A DNA stretch of 64,000 nucleotides. Source: Burkholderia sp. MS389. GTDB lineage: Bacteria; Pseudomonadota; Gammaproteobacteria; Burkholderiales; Burkholderiaceae. The notes under the pieces are model-generated. The model had not been told where the DNA came from. It ran no database searches and saw only the letters and a list, made by a program, of their open reading frames with translations. The stretch is taken from the NCBI RefSeq assembly GCF_016899425.1, contig NZ_CP045994.1, forward strand, positions 1,550,001-1,614,000, given 5' to 3'. Below, piece by piece: positions 47,653-55,731 of this stretch. The position numbers were made by a program, and so were the translations under genes. The number at the start of each line of letters is the position of its first letter. The first letter of the stretch is position 1.

Positions 47653-48861
47653 ATGACTGATCTTCGTCTTACCATGCGGTTCGCTGCAGTGCTCGCCACC
47701 GGCGCGCTCGTCGCCGGTTGCGGTACGTCGTCGCCCACGAAAGTGGACTACAAGAGCGATTCGAAATCGAAGGAAGCGTCGCTCGCAGTGCCGCCCAACA
47801 TGCTCGACGAGACGGCCGATCAGCGTTCGCTGCCGCCCCAGGGCGGCGCGACTTCCCTGTCCGCGCTCAAGCAGGTCCAGCAAGCCGCGCCCGCGCTGGA
47901 CACCGTCGCGCCGGCCGTGGCCGGCATGCATATCCAGCGCGACGGCACCGAAAGCTGGCTTGTGATCGACGGCAAGCAACCGGCCGCGATCTGGCCGCAG
48001 GTTCGCCGTTTCTGGCAGGAGCAGGGCTTCCTGCTCGTCGTCGACCAGCGCGACAAGGGCGTGATGGAAACCGATTGGAACGAAACCCATCCGCAGATCA
48101 ACGACGGCCTGATCCGCAGCGTGATCTCGAAGGCGATGGGCAATTCGTACGTGACGGCCGAGCGCAACAAGTACCGTACGCGTCTCGATTCGGCGCCGAA
48201 CGGCGGCACCTACGTGTTCATCAGCCAGAAGGGGATGCGCGAGGCGATCACCGGCGCGAACAACGATTCGAGCAAGTGGGAGCCGAAGCCGAACGATCCG
48301 GCGCTCGAGACGGAATACCTGAAGCGGCTGATGGCCGTGCTCGCGCAGAACGAGCAGCGCGCGAAGAACGGCGAACCGCCGATCGCGAACATCAAGGACG
48401 ACGCAGTACCGAAAGACAAGAAGGCCGATGCCGACGCGTCGTCGAAGGCCGCTGCGGCAATCGCCGCGCAGAACGTGTCGCGCACGTCGGCGCAAGGCAG
48501 CGACGCGGCTGATGCGGCCGTGCCGTCCGAAGTCACGCTCGGCGAGCCGTACGACCGGTCGTGGCTGCACGTCGGTCTCGCGCTCGATCGCGCGAACTTC
48601 ACGGTCGACGATCGCGATCGCTCGAAGGGGCTGTATTTCGTGCGCTATGTCGATCCGAAGGATCTGAGCTCGGCCGAGCAGGGCTTCTGGAGCCAGCTGT
48701 TCCACGGCAAGAAGGAAAAGCAGGCGAAGCAGTATCGCGTCAACGTGAAGGCGCTCACTGCCGATCAGACGCGTGTCGCGGTCGTCGACGATGCGGGCGC
48801 GATCGACACGTCGTCGCCGGCTCGGCAAATCATGGGATTGCTCGTGAATCAGCTCCGCTGA
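47653..48861 (+). CDS. bamC: Outer-membrane assembly lipoprotein BamC (NlpB)
   Basis: This lipoprotein subunit of the BAM complex, which inserts beta-barrel proteins into the outer membrane, has 402 residues. The lipobox is TGALVAGC. The unstructured N-terminal segment (about residues 23-85), which contacts BamD in E. coli, is present. Two helix-grip domains follow ([40 protein letters not shown]), joined by an Ala/Lys-rich linker. ATG 47653 has AGAGGA upstream; ATG 47674 is a weaker alternative. The usual upstream gene dapA is absent here and a tRNA-Pro takes its place. Confidence 0.9.
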   Translation: MTDLRLTMRFAAVLATGALVAGCGTSSPTKVDYKSDSKSKEASLAVPPNMLDETADQRSLPPQGGATSLSALKQVQQAAPALDTVAPAVAGMHIQRDGTESWLVIDGKQPAAIWPQVRRFWQEQGFLLVVDQRDKGVMETDWNETHPQINDGLIRSVISKAMGNSYVTAERNKYRTRLDSAPNGGTYVFISQKGMREAITGANNDSSKWEPKPNDPALETEYLKRLMAVLAQNEQRAKNGEPPIANIKDDAVPKDKKADADASSKAAAAIAAQNVSRTSAQGSDAADAAVPSEVTLGEPYDRSWLHVGLALDRANFTVDDRDRSKGLYFVRYVDPKDLSSAEQGFWSQLFHGKKEKQAKQYRVNVKALTADQTRVAVVDDAGAIDTSSPARQIMGLLVNQLR

Positions 48862-48884
48862 TCCCGGCGTTTCCCGCACTCCTG

Positions 48885-48912
48885 AAAAGCCCGCCATCCG
48901 GCGGGCTTTTTT
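48885..48912 (+). terminator. Intrinsic terminator after bamC
   Basis: A 9-bp perfect stem AAGCCCGCC/GGCGGGCTT with an ATCC loop is followed by four further T. Confidence 0.93.
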
Positions 48913-49060
48913 CATGGCTGCTCGCTGGCGCGTGCGATTGTTCTAGTGGTTCGGCCCGCCTCGTGACGTTACGTAACATTCGGGCGTTACGACGACAGAA
49001 CACGTGTCACATTGTCGCCGATCCAAAAAATTGTCCTTACAAATCAAAGGAGTGTCGTGC

Positions 49061-49210
49061 ATGTCGAGCTTGGCACGTAACCTGCTTTATAGGTTGGAAT
49101 CGTTAGAACGGGGAGGCTGGCGTCAGCGTCCGGAGCGTGCGCCGCGTGCGCCGAACAACGGTCTCGATGCCTTCACATGCCGACGCGACAAGCGTCCGCA
49201 CAACAGATGA
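49061..49210 (+). CDS. Small basic hypothetical protein (49 aa)
   Basis: I recognise no family. The frame starts at ATG with AAAGGAG 8 nt upstream, an excellent site. It encodes an amphipathic N-terminal helix (MSSLARNLLYRLESLERGGW) followed by an Arg/Pro-rich tail. It is an isolated transcription unit between the bamC terminator and a strong terminator of its own, and is followed at once by three hairpins. Base use is less GC-biased at the 5' side (48.95-49.1 kb) than in the neighbours. Confidence 0.6.
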   Translation: MSSLARNLLYRLESLERGGWRQRPERAPRAPNNGLDAFTCRRDKRPHNR

Positions 49211-49211
49211 T

Positions 49212-49308
49212 GATCCGCACCCGCGTGCGGATCTCGATGGCCCCGTCGCCTATCCTCGTAGGGCGACGGTTTCGCCCGCGCTTCTCTGAAGCGCGGGCTA
49301 TTTTTTTT
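49212..49308 (+). ncRNA. Three consecutive hairpins ending in an intrinsic terminator (structured 3' region or sRNA)
   Basis: Starting 2 nt after the small gene's stop are three stems. The first is GATCCGCAC/GTGCGGATC (49212-49233, CCGC loop). The second is CCGTCGCC/GGCGACGG (49243-49269). The third is an 11-bp GCCCGCGCTTC/GAAGCGCGGGC stem with a TCT loop and a TATTTTTTTT tail (49274-49308). The last is a clear terminator. The dense structure could yield a stable 3'-end-derived RNA of about 100 nt; this is inference. Confidence 0.55.
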
Positions 49309-49394
49309 GTGCCATCGTCATGCCGTATCGGCGTAGCCGATGCGCGCTGCGGGATTCGCGTATTCTCGGACTTTTTCGGACGAAGGAGGCGGGA

Positions 49395-49685
49395 ATGGCG
49401 GAAATTGCAGTCGTGGCGCTGATCGTGGCGAAGCCGGGCGCGGAGGAAAAACTGCGCACCGTGCTCGAGGGTATCGTCGAGCCGACCCGCAACGAAGCCG
49501 GCGCATTGCAGTACGACTTGCACCGGGATCTGAAGGAGCCCGCGCGGTTCGTATTCGTCGAGCGTTGGGAGAGCGAGGAGGCGTTGGCTGCTCATGCGCG
49601 TTCCGCGCATATTCTCGCTTATCGCGAGGCGGCCGCGGACTGGATCGAGCGTTCCGAAATCCGCGTGCTGTCGAAGCTCCTCTGA
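49395..49685 (+). CDS. Antibiotic biosynthesis monooxygenase (ABM/YgiN-like) protein
   Basis: This 96-residue dimeric ferredoxin-like-fold protein of the ABM family has the typical segments VALIVAKPGAEEKLRTVLEG, NEAGALQYDLHRDLKEPARF and FVERWESEEALAAHARSAHI with its conserved His. Members are quinol or small-aromatic monooxygenases or structural homologues. AAGGAGG precedes the ATG. Its substrate is unknown. Confidence 0.88.
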   Translation: MAEIAVVALIVAKPGAEEKLRTVLEGIVEPTRNEAGALQYDLHRDLKEPARFVFVERWESEEALAAHARSAHILAYREAAADWIERSEIRVLSKLL

Positions 49686-49733
49686 ACGCGAGCAGGCCAG
49701 GGCGACCGGACGTGTCCGGTCGCGGGCGGCGCG

Positions 49734-49991
49734 TCAGTGCGACGTGCCGGGTACGTCCAGGATCAGGATGATCGTCCAGTCGGCGTCGCCGTCATGGTGA
49801 TACTGGCGCTCGGCAACGATGAACGGTTGCTGCTTGCCTTGCGGGCCGAGGAACAGCACGTCGCCTTCCATCGGCAGGCACTCGATCGGCGGTAGCGCGA
49901 GGAACGCGTCGGCCGAGCCGCGGGGCATCAGTTGCTTGATCTGGCGAGTGGCGGCTTCGGTCCACTCGATGTCGAGTTGAATGTTGCTCAT
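49734..49991 (-). CDS. Hypothetical protein (85 aa)
   Basis: I do not recognise this family. It is a soluble acidic protein (LDIEWTEAATRQIKQLMPRG; FLGPQGKQQPFIVAERQYHH) with alternating beta-type segments, no signal peptide and no cysteine cluster (one Cys). Codon use is native. It stands alone between the ABM gene and a terminator on the minus strand. Confidence 0.7.
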   Translation of the reverse strand: MSNIQLDIEWTEAATRQIKQLMPRGSADAFLALPPIECLPMEGDVLFLGPQGKQQPFIVAERQYHHDGDADWTIILILDVPGTSH

Positions 49992-50069
49992 GCTGTCCTC
50001 CGCACCGGGGTGCGCACGGGTGGAAAATTTCGGTGCGCGACTTTAGCACAGCGCGCAGGCGCCGCAACC

Positions 50070-50105
50070 AAAAAAGCCGAACCCGGCTGCCCGGATTCGG
50101 CTTTT
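50070..50105 (-). terminator. Intrinsic terminator of the His/Lys-rich exported protein gene
   Basis: On the minus strand AGCCGAA and TTCGGCT form a stem with an inner CCGGG/CCCGG pair, followed by TTTTTT. It also has a short T run on the plus strand. Confidence 0.8.
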
Positions 50106-50127
50106 CGCTGAAGCGGTGCCGCCGAAC

Positions 50128-50391
50128 TTACTGGCTGGCAGCGTCTGCAGCCTTCGCCTTCTTGGCGGCCTTCTTGTGATGCGCAGCCTTCTTGCCGTGG
50201 TGATGCTCTTCCTGCGCCGCCGGCTGAGCCGCTTCGGCCGCTTGTTGCTGTTGCAGCGCTTGTGCACGCTGCTCGATCTCGGCGATCTTGGCCGGATCGG
50301 TGATGGTTTGAATCTGCGTGCTCTCTTGCGCGTACGCTGCGCCAGTCAGCGCCGACATCGCTACCAGGATAGCCAGGGACGTCTTCTTCAT
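50128..50391 (-). CDS. Small exported protein with His/Lys/Ala-rich tail (87 aa)
   Basis: No named family is recognised. A Sec signal peptide (MKKTSLAILVAMSALTGAAYA) precedes a short acidic, Gln-rich helical segment (PAKIAEIEQRAQALQQQQAA). A low-complexity C-terminus rich in His, Lys and Ala follows (EEHHHGKKAAHHKKAAKKAK). Periplasmic location is predicted. The His cluster could bind metal, or the basic tail could bind polyanions; neither is shown. Confidence 0.75.
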   Translation of the reverse strand: MKKTSLAILVAMSALTGAAYAQESTQIQTITDPAKIAEIEQRAQALQQQQAAEAAQPAAQEEHHHGKKAAHHKKAAKKAKAADAASQ

Positions 50392-50611
50392 TGCTTTACC
50401 TCCGCTAAGTGGTGATGAACCCGAGTGTTGCCGTTTTGTCTGGCGACTGCCGTCGAGTGCGTGTCGAGTGTAACAAAAGTGACGGATCAATGTGCACCGG
50501 ATCGTCGCACGACGCAAGACCTCGTTGAAGTCGCGCAACGCTTCGCGCACTTCGTCACGCGTCTGCCATCCGGGTGGCACCGCGATTTTCGCGCCGGGTT
50601 TCCCGGTGTCG

Positions 50612-51328
50612 TCAAAACCAGCCGAGCCAGCGATACACGTGGAATTGCGCGATTCCCACCAGCTCGTGCAGCGCCTGCGCGGCGTTGGCCACATTGCGCC
50701 AGCGCGGCAGCCAGCCAGTCTGCGCGCGGCGGAGATTCGCATAAACGGGCTGCGGATCGATGCCGAAACGGCGGAAATCGAGCAGGGCGCGGCGCATCTG
50801 ATACGACGACGTGACGAGAATGCGCGCGTCGTCATACTGTGAGCGTAGTATAGACGCAGTGAATTTCGCGTTTTCGTAGGTCGTGCGGCTGTTCGGTTCG
50901 AGCACGAGGTCGGCGGGCGCCACGCCCTGCGCGACGAGCTGGCGTCCGTAGACGGCCGCCTCCGTGTCGCCGTGATGTTGCGGGTCGCCGCCCGACATCA
51001 CGACGGTGCAGCGCTGGGCCTGCTGCCGGCACGTGCGATAGAGCGCCGCCACCTTGCGGATGCGCGCGACGCCGTCCGGCGGCGGCTGCAATCCGGTGTC
51101 GGTGCGGTGCGTGCCGGCGCCGATGAGGATCAGCGTGGTGCGCCCATGCATGTCGGGGCGCTCGACCGGCGTGACGCCGGCCTCGGTCCACGCGATCAGC
51201 GGCGCCGCGAGCCAGCCCGTCGCGAGCAGCCAGAACAGCGCGGCGGCGGCGATCGAAATGGTTCGACGCTGCTTGCGGCAGAGCATGAAACCGATGAAGA
51301 GAAGTACAAATGAATCGAACAGAATCAA
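50612..51328 (-). CDS. YdcF/ElyC (DUF218)-family membrane protein
   Basis: This DUF218 protein of about 238 residues has one or two N-terminal helices (ISIAAAALFWLLATGWLAAPL) and a periplasmic Rossmann-like domain (LILIGAGTHRTDTG; VVMSGGDPQHHGDTEAAVYG; LVLEPNSRTTYENAKFTASI; ILVTSSYQMRRALLDFRRFG). Relatives (SanA, ElyC, YdcF) act on envelope integrity or bind SAM. The start is uncertain: I used TTG 51328, which includes both helices; ATG 51286 gives only one; the frame is open to 51460. No site has a clear ribosome-binding sequence. Confidence 0.78.
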   Translation of the reverse strand: MILFDSFVLLFIGFMLCRKQRRTISIAAAALFWLLATGWLAAPLIAWTEAGVTPVERPDMHGRTTLILIGAGTHRTDTGLQPPPDGVARIRKVAALYRTCRQQAQRCTVVMSGGDPQHHGDTEAAVYGRQLVAQGVAPADLVLEPNSRTTYENAKFTASILRSQYDDARILVTSSYQMRRALLDFRRFGIDPQPVYANLRRAQTGWLPRWRNVANAAQALHELVGIAQFHVYRWLGWF

Positions 51329-51488
51329 TTTGATTGGGGTATGGTGTCTTTTTATGGACGGCTGACGAGACGGCCCTGACGCGACGCCGAACAACGTTGG
51401 CCTCCAGAATCGGTGGCGGTTTCGGCGGGCGGAGACCCCGCCCGGTGCGCCGCTTCGCATTGTCGCTGCACTTTAAGAAAGAATCGAG

Positions 51489-51806
51489 ATGGCCACGTAT
51501 TCCAACGAAGCGGTGCTCGACGCATTGAGACGAGTGCAGTACCGCCAGGTACCGTGGGCACGCCGCCCGGGCGTGTTCGAGTATCTCCGTTCGCTCGGGC
51601 TGATGGACACGGTCAGGCAGAAGACCGTTGCCCCCGCACCGGGCTTTCATGCACCGGTCGACATTGCCGTACTGACCGACAGCGGTCGAGCCGAATTCTC
51701 GCGCCTCGAGCGCGCCGAAAAATTACTTTCCTGGACTGATCGCCGCATGGACGACTACGCATTGAGCGAAGCGGGCGCCGTGGCGATTCTCGAAAGCCGC
51801 CTGTAG
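51489..51806 (+). CDS. Hypothetical protein (105 aa)
   Basis: The family is not recognised. This is a soluble, mostly helical protein (NEAVLDALRRVQYRQVPWAR; FSRLERAEKLLSWTDRRMDD) that looks like a small winged-helix-size domain, without signal peptide or Cys. The start has an AAGAAAG purine stretch upstream. Codon use is native. Confidence 0.65.
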   Translation: MATYSNEAVLDALRRVQYRQVPWARRPGVFEYLRSLGLMDTVRQKTVAPAPGFHAPVDIAVLTDSGRAEFSRLERAEKLLSWTDRRMDDYALSEAGAVAILESRL

Positions 51807-51851
51807 CGGGCTTCATCCCGGCCCGTGCATCGCCGCGCAGGCCGGCGATGC

Positions 51852-51882
51852 AAAAAAAAGCCCGTATCGCGAGGATACGGGC
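51852..51882 (-). terminator. Intrinsic terminator on the minus strand
   Basis: GCCCGTATC/GATACGGGC, a 9-bp perfect stem with a 5-nt loop, is followed on the minus strand by eight T. It ends the transcript of the small exported protein gene at 52000-52251; the hairpin also follows the plus-strand gene ending at 51806. Confidence 0.85.
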
Positions 51883-51999
51883 GTACCGGATACTTTTGCT
51901 GCTGCCACGCTGTGCTCATGGCAACGATGTGACTCGCCGCATGCGGCGCAGTTCCCGGATCCGGGCATTTTCTTTGGCGAAATCTCGAAATCGACAGGA

Positions 52000-52251
52000 C
52001 TACGGATGACGCGACATGCCGGGTGGCTGTGAGCCGATCCGCGCCCGAGCGTTGCTGGCGATATCGCCGCGCAAGTCGCCGCGCGGCACGGTTTGCCGGC
52101 TCGACGAGTTGGCGGCCGGCGGCTGGCGGAGGCTGTTGCGGTGGTCCTGCTGGCGATGGGGCGGCTTCGCGCGATCGTCGGCATGGGCCGGAGCGGCCAG
52201 CGCCACGGAAACGACAATGCCGCATGCAACGAGCAGTGACATTGTTTTCAT
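52000..52251 (-). CDS. Small exported hypothetical protein (83 aa)
   Basis: A Sec signal peptide (MSLLVACGIVVSVALAAPAHA) is followed by about 60 polar residues rich in Arg, Gln, Pro and Ser with no recognisable domain. GGGAG lies about 8 nt before the ATG. A terminator stands about 120 bp downstream. Periplasmic location and function are unverified. Confidence 0.6.
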   Translation of the reverse strand: MKTMSLLVACGIVVSVALAAPAHADDRAKPPHRQQDHRNSLRQPPAANSSSRQTVPRGDLRGDIASNARARIGSQPPGMSRHP

Positions 52252-52450
52252 GGCGGGGCTCCCTCTCAAGCCGTCCGTGCGGCCTGTTGATATGACGCTA
52301 AGGTAAGCGTGGGAGTGCAGGCTTGCTGTAAATATTGGTAAATAGATGTTTCGCGGCACGACAACGGTAATCGACGGCAAAGCGTGCGACGCAACGAAGT
52401 CGCGTCGCAGAAAGACACCGGGCGGCCGCAGCCGCCCGATCGAGCATTCG

Positions 52451-52852
52451 TTACGCCATCTTGACGGGGGCGCGCCAGGATTCCGGATTGGTCCAGAAGG
52501 CGCCGCGCAGCCGGTCGCGGCTCGGCGGGGCGGGCGGCTTCGCCGCGCTTGCGCCGATGCGTCCGCGCAGCGAGATTTGCCGGCCGCTCGTGCCGAGTCG
52601 TTTCACGATTTCGGCGAGCGTACCGTCCGCCTGCCATTCGTCGAAGCGGCGGCGGCAGGTCGGCGGGGACGGGTAGCGGCCCGGCAGTTTCGACCAGCCT
52701 TCACCCGTCGACAGCACCCACAGCACGGCGTTGACCACCGACCGGGCTTCCACGCGGGGACGGCCGCGCCGCTCGCTCCGCGCGGGCTCCGAGCAAAACA
52801 GACCCTCGACCAGCGCCCACTCGTTATCTCTCAAATCGTCGAACAGCATCAT
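52451..52852 (-). CDS. Transposase-derived protein (IS5/IS402-type N-terminal domain), possibly domesticated
   Basis: This 133-residue protein matches the N-terminal domain of IS402-type transposases (DNEWALVEGLF; RGRPRVEARSVVNAVLWVLS; RRFDEWQADGTLAEIVKRLG) but has no DDE catalytic part. Its C-terminus (SRDRLRGAFWTNPESWRAPV) is unlike a transposase. The frame is intact, with GAGG before the tandem ATGs, and no terminal repeats flank it. It may be a decayed ORF A or a co-opted DNA-binding protein. Confidence 0.65.
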   Translation of the reverse strand: MMLFDDLRDNEWALVEGLFCSEPARSERRGRPRVEARSVVNAVLWVLSTGEGWSKLPGRYPSPPTCRRRFDEWQADGTLAEIVKRLGTSGRQISLRGRIGASAAKPPAPPSRDRLRGAFWTNPESWRAPVKMA

Positions 52853-52856
52853 GTCC

Positions 52857-53024
52857 TCACCTCAGCGAAGCTAACTCCGGTGCGCTGCCCTGCGCCGCGC
52901 ACTCTTCAAGCACTCGAGCGTCGAGTGCCGGGTGGGGGCGTCCGGTTGGCCGGCAGCGGCGTTTCTGCTCTTCCGTCCGACGAACCTGCACCCTGTGCGC
53001 AAGGTAATGCACGAAGCGTGCCAT
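52857..53024 (-). CDS. Candidate small protein (55 aa) coupled to the transposase-derived gene
   Basis: The frame starts at ATG 53024 (MARFVHYLAHRVQVRRTEEQ) and ends 4 nt before the next gene's ATG (TGAGGACATG). It is rich in Arg and His and has no recognised domain. It lacks a good ribosome-binding site and its third-position GC is lower than that of neighbours. The 427-bp gap 52853-53279 otherwise holds two hairpins (GCACTCGA-GCG-TCGAGTGC at 52910-52928; GGCGT-ATAAG-ACGCC at 53084-53098) and no clear gene. Confidence 0.35.
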   Translation of the reverse strand: MARFVHYLAHRVQVRRTEEQKRRCRPTGRPHPALDARVLEECAAQGSAPELASLR

Positions 53025-53279
53025 GTCGGAGGTGAATCCCTCGAGAGCCGCTTGGCAGCGAGCTAACGGCTAAGTCAGCTAGGGGCGTATAAGACGCCAA
53101 AATAACCCGTCAGCAAATCGGGACAATCACCAATCTTGTGCAATTCGCCCATGTCACGTGCGTTTGCGAATCTATTGCACCGCAGCGAAACATGGACGGC
53201 GGGGGCCAGATTCGCTCACCGCGGACGGCTTCGCACATTAGAATCACGCATCGATATCGGCGATTGATGAGGTCGGGAC

Positions 53280-54182
53280 ATGAACGTTACGCTGCGCCAG
53301 CTTCGCGTGTTCATCGAGGTCGCGCGGCTCAAGAGCTTCAGTCGGGCGGGTGACGAGATCGGGCTCACGCAGTCCGCGGTCAGCCGTTGCGTGCGTGAGC
53401 TCGAGGCCGAACTCGGGTTGAAGCTGATCGACCGGACGACGCGCGACGTGCAGCTGACCGACGTCGGCGGAAACCTGATCGCGAGCGTGTCGCGCCTGCT
53501 CGACGATCTCGACGACACGCTGCGCGAGATTCGCGAGATTGGCGAGCAGCGTCGCGGGCGCGTGATCGTCGCGGCAAGCCCGACGATCGCCTGCAGGCTG
53601 ATGCCGCGCGTGGTGGCGTCGTGCGAGCGCCAGTTCCCGTTCGTGACGCTCGGCCTGCGCGACGACGTGCAGAGCGACGTGCTGCGCAAGGTGAAGTCGA
53701 GCGAAGTCGACTTCGGCGTCGTGATCGGGCCGCTGACGGTCGCCGATATCGTCTGCGAGCCGCTGATGACCGATTCGTTCTGCCTCGTCGCGCGCGCCGA
53801 CCATCCGCTTGCGGCGCGGGCCGAGGTGCCGTGGACGGCGCTCGACGGCGAGCGCCTCGTGCTGCTCGATCATGCGTCGGGCAGTCGGCCGCTGATCGAC
53901 GCGGCGCTGGCCACGCATCGCGTCAACGCGACGGTCATGCAGGAACTCGGGCATTCGGCGACCGTGTTCGGGCTGGTCGAGGCCGGTGTCGGCGTGAGCG
54001 TGCAGCCGTGGCTGTCGTTGCCGCTGCCTGCCGGCTCGACGCTGGTCGCGCGGCCGCTCACGCCGCGCACCGAACGCACCGTCGAGCTGGTGCGCCGCCG
54101 CGACCGGTCGTTGTCGCCCGCCGCGCAGGCGATCTGGGAGCTCGTGCGGCAGATGCCGGCAAGGGCCGAGGATCTCGACTGA
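53280..54182 (+). CDS. LysR-family transcriptional regulator
   Basis: This 300-residue regulator has a helix-turn-helix (LRVFIEVARLKSFSRAGDEI; SAVSRCVRELEAELGLKLID) and a CynR/CbbR-like effector domain (GRVIVAASPTIACRLMPRVV). No divergent partner is adjacent; the following aminotransferase gene, 74 bp on, is in the same direction and is a possible target or operon mate. Confidence 0.88.
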   Translation: MNVTLRQLRVFIEVARLKSFSRAGDEIGLTQSAVSRCVRELEAELGLKLIDRTTRDVQLTDVGGNLIASVSRLLDDLDDTLREIREIGEQRRGRVIVAASPTIACRLMPRVVASCERQFPFVTLGLRDDVQSDVLRKVKSSEVDFGVVIGPLTVADIVCEPLMTDSFCLVARADHPLAARAEVPWTALDGERLVLLDHASGSRPLIDAALATHRVNATVMQELGHSATVFGLVEAGVGVSVQPWLSLPLPAGSTLVARPLTPRTERTVELVRRRDRSLSPAAQAIWELVRQMPARAEDLD

Positions 54183-54256
54183 CGTGCGCCGCCGTGCGCC
54201 GGTCCGGCTTGCCGGCCGGTACACTACGCGGATCGTGTTCCTCCGCGGTGTTCTCG

Positions 54257-55459
54257 ATGACGCATTCCGCAGGTTTTTTCCCGCCGCACGATGAGCCGGC
54301 GGCGCGCACCGCGGTGCATGCGCTGCGGCCGTCGCTGATCCGCGAGGTCGCGAACGCCGGTTTCGGCGTGCCGGACATGCTGCCGTTCTGGTTCGGCGAA
54401 TCCGATCGCGTGACGCCGGACTTCATCCGCGACGCCGCGGCGGCGGCGCTGCGCGACGGCGCGACCTTCTACACGCACAATCTCGGCACGGCGCCGCTGC
54501 GCGACGCGATCGCGGCCTACGTCAGCGCGCGTCACGGTGCGACGGCGGCCGACACGGTCGCCGTGACGAGTTCGGGCGTGAGTGCGCTGATGCTGGCCGT
54601 CCAGATGCTGGTCGGGCCGGGCGAGCGTGTCGTCGCCGTCACGCCGCTGTGGCCGAATCTCGTCGAGATTCCGAAGATTCTGGGAGCGCAGGTCGATTGC
54701 GTGCCGCTCGGCTACGGCGACGCGGGCTGGCAGCTCGACGTCGGCCGGCTGCTCGCGGCGCTGACGCCCGATACGCGGATGCTGCTGATCAACTCGCCGA
54801 ACAACCCGACCGGCTGGACGATGTCGCGCGACGATCAGCTGGCCGTGCTCGCCCATTGTCGTCGTCACGGCATCTGGCTGGTCGCCGACGAGGTGTACGA
54901 GCGGCTTGCCTTCGACGAGGGCGGCGCGCCGTCGTTTCTCGACATCGCGTCTCGCGACGAGCGCGTCGTGGTCGTGAATTCGTTCTCGAAGGCATGGGCG
55001 ATGACGGGCTGGCGGCTCGGATGGCTGATTGCGCCGGCCTCGGTGATGGGCGACCTGTCGAAGCTCGTCGAATACAACACGTCGTGCGCGCCGGGCTTCG
55101 TGCAGGCCGCGGCCGAGGTCGCGTTGCGCGACGGCGAGCCGTTCGTGCGGTCGTTCGTCACGGCGCTGCGCGACGCGCGCGATCACCTGGTCGCCGCGCT
55201 GCGGACGCTGCCGGGCGTCGAGGTGCCGCCTCCGCCGGGCGCGATGTACCTGTTCCTGCGGCTGCCGGGGGCGGCCGACAGCCTGGCGTTCTGCAAGACG
55301 CTGGTGCGCGACGCGGGGCTCGGCCTGGCGCCCGGGCGTGCGTTCGGCCCGGAGGGGGAGGGGTTCGTGCGCTGGTGTTATGCGTGCGATCCGGCGCGGC
55401 TCGACGCGGGCGTCGAGCGGCTGCGCCGGTTCCTTGCGCATGGCGCGGGCGCCCGCTGA
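54257..55459 (+). CDS. PLP-dependent aminotransferase (class I/II)
   Basis: This fold-type I aminotransferase has 400 residues. Substrate and PLP-binding elements are visible: LINSPNNPTGWTMSRDD (about residue 180), VADEVYERLAF, and the PLP lysine in VNSFSKAWAMTGWRLGW (about 247). The sequence resembles aspartate/aromatic-type enzymes; the donor and acceptor are unknown. ATG 54257 was chosen because the family N-terminus begins there; the frame is open far upstream through the LysR gene in another phase. Confidence 0.9.
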   Translation: MTHSAGFFPPHDEPAARTAVHALRPSLIREVANAGFGVPDMLPFWFGESDRVTPDFIRDAAAAALRDGATFYTHNLGTAPLRDAIAAYVSARHGATAADTVAVTSSGVSALMLAVQMLVGPGERVVAVTPLWPNLVEIPKILGAQVDCVPLGYGDAGWQLDVGRLLAALTPDTRMLLINSPNNPTGWTMSRDDQLAVLAHCRRHGIWLVADEVYERLAFDEGGAPSFLDIASRDERVVVVNSFSKAWAMTGWRLGWLIAPASVMGDLSKLVEYNTSCAPGFVQAAAEVALRDGEPFVRSFVTALRDARDHLVAALRTLPGVEVPPPPGAMYLFLRLPGAADSLAFCKTLVRDAGLGLAPGRAFGPEGEGFVRWCYACDPARLDAGVERLRRFLAHGAGAR

Positions 55460-55511
55460 AGCGGGGACGGAGCGGGCGCGCCGCCCGGGCGGCGGCCTGT
55501 TCCACTCATCT

Positions 55512-55540
55512 TTACGCACCGGGCAATTTTGCGTAATATG
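55512..55540 (+). promoter_or_regulatory. Candidate scpB promoter
   Basis: TTTACG (55512-55517) and TAATAT (55535-55540) are spaced 17 bp in the 272-bp gap before scpB. Confidence 0.5.
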
Positions 55541-55731
55541 GCGCTCAGTCACGCGGTTCCGTCGTTGAGCCGTGCTGTTCCGTCCGGTTTGGGCCTGGCC
55601 TGAAGTTGGTTCGCCGCCCCCGGTTCGTGCTCCCATCAATATGACCGATCAGAATCGGGCGAGCGCGTCTTCCGTTCCTTTCGTCTGTTTGTTGATCCGG
55701 TTCGTTTGACCACAGGGTCTGGCCTAGCTGC

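Noticed and set aside
52860..53279. Riboswitch in the gap between the transposase-derived gene and the LysR gene
   Set aside because: I looked for conserved glycine and cobalamin riboswitch elements and found none; the hairpins are small and isolated.
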